Source: Sclerotiophoma versabilis (lineage: Eukaryota; Ascomycota; Dothideomycetes; Pleosporales; Didymellaceae). From it: DNA of 64,000 nt. Position 1 is the stretch's first letter; each line of letters begins with the position of its first letter. Shown here one piece after another: positions 55,325 through 64,000 of this stretch. The DNA is taken from contig JAAROD010000087.1 in the NCBI GenBank assembly GCA_012274445.1, positions 558,001 to 622,000 of the forward strand, read 5' to 3'. The translations under genes and the position numbers were made by a program. The notes beneath the pieces are model-generated. The model did not search any database and was not told the origin of the DNA. It saw only the letters and a program-made list of their open reading frames with translations.

Positions 55325-56160
55325 GTCGAACGTAAGAAGGTTGAGACGAAGGCAGAGTACAGGAAGATCCAGTAAAAGAGATGCAAGAGGTGCAAGAACT
55401 TCCAGTTGAGAAAGCTTATGTAGTACACGGGGCCGAGATCGAGGTGAAGGTAAGAATCCGAGGCGGTGTAAAAGACTAGGCTTACAGTAAGTACCTGACT
55501 ACTTCACCTCCAGCAAGTGAAAACCAAACAGTACTCGGCCCATGAGAGCGAATCAGGTGATGTGGTGTGTGAGGCCTACTTATATACCGCACGTAAGATC
55601 GCCATAACAAAGCGGTATAGTGTCCTCAGGGCAACACCGAAGACAGCTGGTGCCTCAAAGCCTATCTGCTGTTAAGCAAGTAGAAACTTGAAGAACATGG
55701 AAAAAACTATTGAGGATGAAGTTGGTACAAGGTGTTGTGAGGGGCTCTCGCGCTTTGTCAACACAGTCTCGAAGTCGGTTTTAACAAATCAGCAAGTGCT
55801 ACGCGTCGTGACCCATCCTCATAACCAGGAAGTCGTGAACGTAGCAATCGTCCAAGCTCGGCTGGCAAGGTAAATATTTGATTACAAGCGTGTATACGCC
55901 TACCAATGCATGTATAACGCCGCTTCTTGTGTCCTATCCTCATCATTTACAGCCATGTGTCCTTCCAATCCTGTCGTTCAATCGTCTAGTCTAATGCATG
56001 GCATGACAATGCGTGAAAAATGGCCCCCGTGACTTCACAACTCCTCCCTTCTTGGTCTAAAGCGTACTATTGTGTAGCCAACGATAACTTCGAAATCAAT
56101 CGCTCCCTCTTTCGTGAATGTGGCCTGAAATTTATGCGAGCGGATTTTGATGAGCAGTTT
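55325..56160. other. Intergenic region
   Basis: About 835 bp between the paralogue's start and the 3' end of the deubiquitinase gene. No supported ORF. Confidence 0.35.
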
Positions 56161-59100
56161 CTATTCGGCCTCAACATAGATCTCTTTGACCTCATCATCA
56201 TCAGTTCCGGATACTGGTTGGAAGGTGTGCATAGGCGTCGATGTACCAGGATATGCGGCATCGTCATCGCCAAAATCCTCTAACATGCGCTCTGCCAGAT
56301 AATCACCATTGTCTGAACCCAACGCCGGCGCATTAGATGAAGCATCGTCTGAATCATTCCCACGAGTCGAACCACGAAGAGCATCGAAGCTCCATTGAGG
56401 CTCATCCATATACGCAGGAGCAAGCGGTCCGATCATACCGCCACCTTCAGTATCGATACCACTGAAGCCTTCGTCCTCACCCAACGTCTCGTCGTCATAA
56501 TAGTCTGGTGGGCTAAGTCCGTCGAGAGTCTCGAGACCTGCTCCGTTCCTTGCTAGGCTCCCTTGAGGGGTCACGGCTGCCGAAAGGGCTGAGCCATCCG
56601 GGACTCCGGCTCCCGCTCCTGCTGCGCCAGCTCTCGACGATCCATTGCGGGATGAGCCGTCGAGGCGCGAGCCGTTTCCCGCCGGTGAGCGTGATCGGTT
56701 CTCTGTCTCGGAGTCTTCATCAGAGTCGGCTTCGATATCTTTCTGAACAATCTTCTGGAGTGATGGCGGGCCTAAAGGGCTGCTAGAACGGCGGCGGTAA
56801 AACAACAGGTAGGCGGCCTTAGTCACAGCTTCCCGACCGGAGGACAGCGATACTGAAGAGTCTGTTTGCAGTCAGTAATTATACCAAGGCCAATGTTGCG
56901 CAAGGGTTGATGCATACCATTGTAGTTGTACCACTGCTTGTCGAAGAAGTTTTGAGCAGTGGCTGTGTAGTGGCCCCCTCCGAGACCTCCAAAGTGATTG
57001 TCGACCGCAAACAGATCGTACACAAGGCCCTTGCCCTCTGGATATCCAACCTTGCCAGTAAGGTCTAGACCCTCGACTGGGAAATCGACCTTATCGTCAA
57101 TCTTATCTCTAAAAGACCGGAAGCCACTGAACCGCTTCAAGTGAATGATCAGGATGTCAGGTACTGTCCAGATATCTAGAGTCTTGGTCGCGCGACGCAT
57201 CTCTTTACAGTTGCTGCAGTACCATGGGTTGTCTTCGGACAGTGTCTCGCTCTTTGAGGTCTCTGTGAGACATTCATCCAAAGTAATCCCGCTCTTCTTA
57301 CGAGCGATTCGCTTCGCCTTCTTCTCCTGGATCTCCGGATCATCGAATGTCTCGATGGTCTTCATAGCGTCCATGCCGCGGGAGTCATCTGCGTTCAAGC
57401 CACCGAAGAGCGCATCGAAAGCCTCGGGATTCCATTCCAACACGATTGCTTCTCCGAGGCGGATCAGACCACCATTCCCGTCATCAGGATCGTCTGGGAA
57501 AATTGGCTGATCTGGTATCCTAGCCTTCTTCACATTCCAGTTCTTGTTATTCTTGTGCTTGCGTTCTAGCTTCCGCTCATGTTTCCTGGCTTTCTTGCTC
57601 TTTTTCTTCTGGCGACCGCCCCTCAAAGGCTGAGAAGGCTCGAGAAGCCCGATGGAGGCCGTTTCTTCATCGCTGCTAAGGTTCGCCTCTTCAATGGCAG
57701 CCTCAGTATCAACATCAGTACCAGCAGTCGACTGAGGCGAGTTTCCATCCTCCTCGCTCGACGACTCGCTGACCGCGCGGGAGGACTGTTCAGAGTCTGC
57801 TCGCTCCAAAGGTACAGGTAGCCGCTTCGAGATGGGTTCTAACGGCTTTTGATGGTCAATGGAGTGCCAGCCAGTCGGCACGAACTCGTTACCCTTGGGA
57901 GCATACTTCATCTCAAAGAGCTGCCTGAACTCTGGGTTGATGAAGCTGCCCGCCTTGAGAACCTCTGGAAGTTCTGCAGAGCCTGCAGTTCCAGCAACGG
58001 GTATCTCCGCATCCGTCATTGTGACCTCGACCATATCCTCTCCCTCAATAGAGCCATCTTTGACACGAGGATCGCCGTTGGGTAGTGCATCCTCTTCGGT
58101 TGTCAGAACAACGTCCGACCCAGGACGAGACTGGTCGGAAGGGTTGCCGCTAAGTTCCGTAAGAATAGGGCGGGTACTAGACTGTGCGACCTTTGCAAGC
58201 ACTTTGCGCAGTATCGCGTCGTAGTCCTTCGCTTCCTCGCGAGTCACAACAATGTGGAACGGCCATAGTGCCATCGCATGCGATGAACTCCTGTACGATG
58301 ATGCACTCGGCCCCCTGTGAAATACCGGGACCAGAACTCTGTCATGGAGTGGCGATGCCGAATTGGGAATGTCTTCATCAGAGGACTGAGACATGAAGCT
58401 TCTGTATTTAGCCTTCTTCTTAGGAGCAGGCCAGTTGCTAGGAGCATGTTCAAGTTCGTAGAAATAGACATCGTCGCGAGTTGTGATGTTGCATTCGGAG
58501 ATCGTAGCGTTGTCCTCCAAATGACGATAGAACTTGTGGGTATAGACCTCGGAAGCCATCAATCGGTTTGCTTTGACACCACCAAATCGTTTGCCAACGT
58601 ACTCCTTCAGCGTCTTGATGGTAGCATTCTTATCAATATCAACGTCGAGCTGCTGAATTTTGCCGTACAATGGCACGTAAGTAATCGTATGTGTCCAAGA
58701 TTGCTCAATAGGTAGTTGCAAAGTCAGTTGGCTGTACGGGTCGAATGTAATGCTGACCTTGTCGCATTCAGGGCAAACCATTGTGTTCTTGTAGAAACCG
58801 TTAAAGAGATCTGTTGAAACGGAGTCGTTACGCGCGCGATAGTTCTCTCGATAGATCTCGCCTAACTGCTTCATCGCCTCAGGATCACGAAACGTGTTGT
58901 CGTCCGAATCTGGGTTTTCTTTGTAAGGTTTGGCAATGATGCGGTTGAGATCTTCGTGAAGCGCATCGATGAGCCAACTCAGAAATTCCTGCGAGTCTTG
59001 CTGCCCATAACCACTGAACAGGCTGTTGGCTCTACCGAGGGTTTGCTTGAACTGCTTGGGCGAGAATGACGATGAGCCATTGACGCTGTAAATACTATTG

Positions 59101-61013
59101 ACCAAGTTCGCGTACACGCTCGCAATCTGTCCCTTGTAACCGATGGGATTGACTTTGTTTACTTCCTTTTCCCACTGATTGTTGAGGAAGTACAAGCTGA
59201 GCTCTTCGACACTGCGCAGACATTGGAGAGCCGAGTTCATGTAGCAAGTGTTGCCCAGGTTCGTCAATCCGACTTGGCCGCGGACCCTACCGCTGCGCGT
59301 CCTGCCTCGCGTAAGTGGGCCACTAGTAGGTGTGCTTCTGCCACTTGTGTTGCCACTTTTCAGGCCTTCCCTGAGCTGTGCTGCGGTCTTGTACTTCGTT
59401 GGGACTGAGATCGTGTCCGAGATGTACTCGCCTTTGTCATCCGCCTCTTCAAGTACAATGACCTGGTCCTGTGTTAGGCCGGCAGCGTCAAGAGTCAATG
59501 ATGGGTTGGAATCCTCGTTGGCCTTCTCATCCTTTCCGGTTACTTGCTCACGCTCGGTACCATTGGCTAGTCTGGTGAAGCTCGCAGTATCCATGATCAA
59601 CGACAAGTGTTGCGTTACTCGGCCAGCAACAGGAGATCCACCACGTGGTGAAGCATCAGGTGTCAACATGCCAGATGATTGCGGTTGCGTCTTCGGCTGA
59701 GGTTCGTCTGAGGGTGCGGTCGTGAGTATTCTCCATACACGAACCTTGTTGTTCACGTCAATACCAGCCGCCTTCTTTGCGACATCGAGGAATTTCTGGA
59801 AATCGTCGCTTCTGCTAGCCACGATATGTTGTGCAGGCTTTCCCTCTTCCGTTGGCGTCGCTGCAGCCCTGCGAACCTTGCGAATGGTAAGAGTAGGCGG
59901 ATAGAGCTCCCATAGCAGGTTCGTGCTGCTCTTGTCAGGTACGGTGTTTTGCACATAACGTCGAATAACAGGGCTGCCCTCCTTGAGACCGTACCAACGA
60001 ACGACCAGCTCCCAGGCCTTTGCAGGTAGCACCTCGAGGTTCTGGTGCAGCATTAAGCCCTTACGCAGAGGTATAAAGTCTGCGCCACTCTGATCCACCA
60101 AAGGGGTTTGCAGAGCCTCAGTGTCCACCAGTCCGGAGTTATCCACTGGTCCGATTGGGCCCTGGGTCGCCTCTTTGCTGTACTCCTGCGGCCTGTTCTT
60201 TCCCTCTGATGTTCGCGCAAATACTCGCTCCAACCATGCTTCAGACACGATATAGCCTTCCTGGCCCTCCTGGAGCTCACTGCCCGTCATGGCCATGACG
60301 GTAGAAACCTGCTCGTCGAGACTGGGCAGATCGGCGGGCGACGCAGCCTCAGAGCTACCGCTGTCGTTGAGCGCGTCAGCCATCTCCACCGACGATGCTC
60401 GGGCGCTGCGCTGCAGGGTGGTGGCGGCGGGGAGCGGCTTTGTGGGCCGTGGGCTCGACTGTCCGCTGCCCCGGCGAGAGTGGCTCGTGACTGGCGCGTC
60501 GACATCCATATTACCGGCATCGTCCATGGCTGAGTGCAGGCGTTTGGCAGGCGAAGAGGCTCGGTGGGCAGGGCGCTGGCCTTGGTCAGAAGAGCCCCCG
60601 CGCGTGCGCTCCGAGGAGTCCGTCATAGGACTGTCGGTGCTTTCGAGTGTAAGGTTCGCGTAAGCCTCACTCGGCGAGCTGGCGCCAGTGGCTATGTGCT
60701 CTCCCCGCACGCTTGGTGTGCTGCTGTTCTCCTGCGAAGCTTCTTTGACTGCTTCCTTCATGTGGGGCGGCAGAAAGCGCGGCGGCGGTGAAGTCGATGG
60801 GTGCGGGGACGACCGAGGGGATGTTGCGGGCGTGCCTTCATTCGAAGACGGCGAGGTTTTGCGCTGCCCGATTTGCGAGTTGCTTGTTTGCGCGGCAGTC
60901 ACGGTCTTCCGTTTCTTGGTGGAGGCCGTTGTGAAGCTCTGAGGCCTGCCCGGAGCCTCTATAGCTCCAAGACAGACAAGGCGGGCAAAGAATGGTCGAC
61001 GAAGGTGAAACAC
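56161..61013 (-). CDS. Ubiquitin-specific protease (Ubp12/USP4-15 type)
   Basis: Removes ubiquitin from proteins. Exons 61013-56918 and 56861-56161 (56-nt intron) give about 1598 residues. A Ser/Pro-rich head precedes a DUSP domain (about 255-370: EGYIVSEAWLERVFA, WELVVRWYGLK). The catalytic domain opens with GLTNLGNTCYMNSALQCL (Cys box) and closes with GGLGGGHYTATAQNF (His box). It is split by a large insert with a Lys-rich block (KKSKKARKHERK) before the zinc-binding CSNCKEMRRATK. Without splicing the last segment would end at VGKL; splicing adds an acidic tail of about 230 residues. The N-terminal start is uncertain; MASTKKRK-like starts are usual. Confidence 0.93.
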
Positions 61014-61650
61014 GTGCCGGCGCCAGTGCTGGGCGAGCTGCTCACAGGGAAAGTGAGGCAGGAGGCGGTGTATGCGTGGGGCAAGCGCAATCGGCGCGAA
61101 CAGAGCGTGCAGGGCGGTGTGGTTTGAAAAAGAAATCGCACTCCGTCACAGCACTCCAGTTTGCCCGCCCGCAAAGAGGGTACACTAACAGCCTCGCTTA
61201 GCACCACAAGGCTGAACCCCCATGGAAGGCCTGTGCCCGTCTGACCAAATGTCATGATGAGGCTCACTGTTGGTTTGACGCTTAACGTTTAACGTTTTTG
61301 ACGTTTGTGCATGAGAGGGAAGTAGGTCGGCAAGTTGCGTCATGTTGGCGGATTGAAACGCTTCCATCACTGCGTTGCCATCGTGGAACACCTCAACCAG
61401 TCGGCGTGTCACGGCGACGCATCTTTGACTTGCATCAAGGAGCGTTATGACTGCATTAGACGTGATTGGACTGCACAGGGCACTTTAAGTATACATTAAC
61501 AAGTCTGTATATGTTTTGTTGCACTCGACGAGAGCAAAAAGTGTGCAACGTCATGCCATCATTGTTGTCAGCTTCAACGCGCTACTATAGAATGTTAGCG
61601 TCTGCCTGTGCAAAGCAAACTGAGAACAGACCAGTGGCGGTACTGGACGT
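61014..61650. promoter_or_regulatory. Promoter region of the deubiquitinase gene
   Basis: 637 bp between two minus-strand genes. Contains TTAACGTTTAACGTTTTTGA followed by CGTTT (about 61282-61306), three AACGTTT/GACGTTT units in a row. Confidence 0.4.
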
Positions 61651-63445
61651 TCATTTCGACCCGCTCTTGAGCCATGCGAAAGCAGATGCACCACCCACTG
61701 GATTGGTAGATCGTTGTTTCGTCACAGTCGGCTGCTTGTCTTCTTTCTCCCCAGATACCGTGCGACTTAGAGACGGTGCAGGTGCGCCCGTTATTGCTTC
61801 ACCTTCGTCTTTCCTCTTTCCGTCATCAAAAAAACGCGACTGTCCTGTCCCAGCCCCAGTAGTTGAGGAAGAGAACGTACGTGAAGACGACCTTGACGGT
61901 CGCAGTACTTTGATCTCCCGACGCGGCTGACTGGACGGAGACGCGGTGGTTTTGCCTACATTCGCCCAGTCCAAGGAGCTGCTGCTTGCCTTTTCATTCG
62001 TATCACGTCGCCAGCTGCTGAGGATAGCAGATGGTGGCCCGGAGCGTGAGGCACCTGTGGTAAGACTTGAAGGCTGTGCGTCTTTGGATTCAGACCGATT
62101 GGAGGTCATTGATCCGGAGTGGGGCTGCTCTTCGAAGCTTCTTCGGCCGCTCGAACTACCATCGTCGGAACTGGCTGCAGTTCTGGTCTCTCGAACCTTG
62201 TGTATAGCCGTATTTTCTGTTTGAGCAGAGTCGAGGAACTTGACCTTGGGTTCGACTGGTGTTGGCGGATTAATTGTTGCGCTCTTCGAAGTCGAACCTG
62301 GCATGATGGTGTAGCGCGTCCGATGTGAAGTAGATAAAAACTTGAAAGCGTTCTCATCCTCCGGTCGTACGAGTGGAATCTGGAGCTTGCTTCGATCGTC
62401 ATCGTATATCATCAATTGGTTGGTAGAAAAGAGCACGTCGGCATTATGCGCTCGAAGAAGGTCGCTACCAATGAGGACTTGGATAGCATTAGGCCTGGAC
62501 TTGTCGTACTCATCGACTACAGTAAAGTCAACGGTGATTGAGGGAAGCTGAGGGACAGGACTGTCAGACTGAGCGGATGTCGAGACAGGCACAGCTTCCG
62601 GGAGATACACCGTCAGCTTGATCTTCCTCGTGCCAACATCGTTCTGAGTGATTTGGTCCTGAAATCCGAGGTGATCAATGAGATGCAAATCTAGATAAGA
62701 CGCATGCGAGCCGGTACAGATAGCGGCATACAGTAGGGTATCGTGCTTGAAATTAGTGTTGAGCCAGCAACGTATAATGGAAGGAACAGAGCCGAGTATG
62801 AACAGACCAGGTGCCAGACCTGGAATTTCTACTGGTGTTGTGGGACCACCATAACTTGTGAGGCTGTTAGCCCGCCCTGATGTGACTGAATGAACAGACT
62901 GGCCCGCTGAGCTCTGTCTTCCGTCTGACTTGTGGGAATAGCTGCGTTCACTCAAAGCATGTCCGCCAAGACTACTGCCAGAGCGGGGCAAGAGCTCCAG
63001 TGATGTTCGTGATGCGTGTGCCCAGTGTCCATGGTTCGCTGTTTCGTCAAAGCGAACGCTATTGGCGCGTGATGTCGTCCCTACTCGTCGAGGCTCATCG
63101 TCGGCATCAAGCTGGAGATTACCGATGAGGTTGCTAGACTGATCATCATCGAAATTGGAGAAATGCTCGGCTGTGGGCTGCTGTAGAGGAACTGACATTG
63201 TATCAGCAGGAAACCAAGAGGTTGAGCGCACATGCCGCACCTTGCTGCGGGGTACCGCCGAGTACAGAGGGGAACGGTGAGGATGTTCCCCAGACGTTCT
63301 TCAGGCGGGAATCATCGTCCTGTTTGCGTTCTAAGCGGGCGACGCGATCTGACAGCTCAGCTTGGGCTTGTTGCACCCGCAGCATCTCGCTTTGGACCCG
63401 CCAGAAGTCGTCGCGAGGCTGGAACGCTACACTTTCCGGATCCAT
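61651..63445 (-). CDS. Protein with degenerate retropepsin-like domain
   Basis: Exons 63445-63241 and 63191-61651 (49-nt intron) give 581 residues. Residues 15-48 are a likely coiled coil (SEMLRVQQAQAELSDRVARL). The region about 200-330 has the fold signs of a retropepsin-like aspartic protease: AAICTGSHASYLDLHLIDHLGF, where an active enzyme has DTGA, and VLIGSDLLRAHNADVLF, matching the second conserved block. The catalytic Asp is Cys227, so no protease activity is expected. The tail is Ser/Thr/Arg-rich and low complexity. Function unknown; a dimerisation or binding module is a guess. Confidence 0.78.
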
Positions 63446-64000
63446 TCCCTACAGCCTCTCATCCCTTGGTGGGGGCGTTCAACTGAAGAGACCTCTACTA
63501 CCGCCACAACTCCCCTACCAGCTGATTCCCCACCCTGTGATCGACAGCTCCACCACTTCCACCTCCTCTAAAGCTCATTCGATGTTGTCCTCCCTGTTGT
63601 ACCGTTGTTCGCAGTTCGAGGTTTCCGTAGTGGTGGTTCGAAAGGAGGGGCCGTAGGTGAAGATCGAGAAACAAAAAGTTGCGCTTGTGTGGTATACAGA
63701 TGAGAACCGGTCGGTGCTGCAAGCTATGCAGAGAGAGGGTGTGTGTGTGATTGTGTGTGCGTGTGTGCGCGCGCTGCAAGATCGGGTCGTGGATCTGGAA
63801 TCAAACAAGATCACTTAGAACTCGAGAGGTGTCGGGTCTACTGAGGGGCAATTGCGCTTGCACCAGAGATTGTGGTTCCCTTCGTTGGACTCGTAATTCT
63901 GGTGGTGTTTTATGAGTAGCTGGAAAGACTGAGGCCGCGAATTGTTGTAGCAAGTCTGTAGATCGTTGTTTGGTGCTGTCTGTTCTTGAGGTTCGAAGTG
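63446..64000. other. Upstream region at window edge
   Basis: Non-coding upstream sequence of the retropepsin-like gene, with a GT-rich tract (GTGTGTGTG..GTGTGCGCGCG) at 63740-63772. Nothing else supported before the window ends. Confidence 0.35.

Noticed and set aside
1..64000. CRISPR arrays, bacterial operons, prophage or plasmid signs
   Set aside because: The genes are spliced eukaryotic genes; no spaced repeats, Shine-Dalgarno series or phage genes are seen.

Overview
The window looks like nuclear DNA of a filamentous ascomycete (Pezizomycotina; Dothideomycetes is my best guess, by inference only). The genes are dense and lie on both strands. Most introns are 45-60 nt with GTRNGT donors, CTRAC-like branch points and YAG acceptors. 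Families such as the Ecl1 zinc protein, the fungal mitochondrial beta-ketoacyl synthase and Ceg1 without a triphosphatase domain fit fungi. About 30 protein-coding genes, one intron-containing tRNA and two decayed genes can be supported. Exon joints given in the entries were derived by hand from frame continuity and splice motifs.

Layout. 1-1.0 kb: 3' part of pyrroline-5-carboxylate reductase. 1.0-3.1 kb: no clear gene. 3.1-9.1 kb: a small hypothetical ORF, an HSL-type esterase (-) and, divergently, a long RBBP6/Mpe1-type RING protein with an RS/RD-rich tail. 9.6-16.8 kb, all +: homoserine O-acetyltransferase, a zinc alcohol dehydrogenase, mitochondrial 3-oxoacyl-ACP synthase (8 exons) and a NiCoT nickel transporter. 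17.1-20.7 kb: an IFI6/IFI27-like protein, a TMEM53/PaxU-like hydrolase, an Mpv17 family protein (-) and an SDR (-). 21.3-23.6 kb: acetate kinase (+), converging with an isochorismatase-family hydrolase (-). 25-29 kb: a Cid1/CutA-type nucleotidyltransferase with a long Q/S/P-rich tail.

31.0 kb: a 38-residue Cys-rich metallothionein-like gene. 31.8-33.6 kb: two convergent dehydrogenase-fold genes. 33.9-34.7 kb: AT-rich DNA. 34.9-36.8 kb: the mRNA guanylyltransferase (-), whose TAG stop is followed in frame by 214 open codons. 37.8-40.1 kb: RPS24 (-), divergent from an EFM3/FAM86-type methyltransferase (+). 41.6-43.5 kb: an Ecl1-type protein (+) and a RING protein (-). 44.6-45.4 kb: a decayed gene. 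45.6-50.5 kb: a DUF1772 protein, an SDR, an atypical Ras-like GTPase and a Ppn2-like phosphatase. 51.66 kb: tRNA-Thr(AGT). 52-55.3 kb (-): two secreted astacin-like metalloproteases flanking a broken third copy. 56.2-63.4 kb (-): a Ubp12-type deubiquitinase and a protein with a degenerate retropepsin-like domain.

Most of the window is housekeeping: amino-acid and sulfur metabolism, mitochondrial lipid synthesis, mRNA capping, translation and deubiquitination. The accessory flavour comes from the protease array, the decayed genes, the small Cys-rich ORF and the atypical GTPase. The most unusual structural theme is microexons of 7, 10, 10 and 16 nt, two of which complete the zinc site of the astacin-like enzymes.
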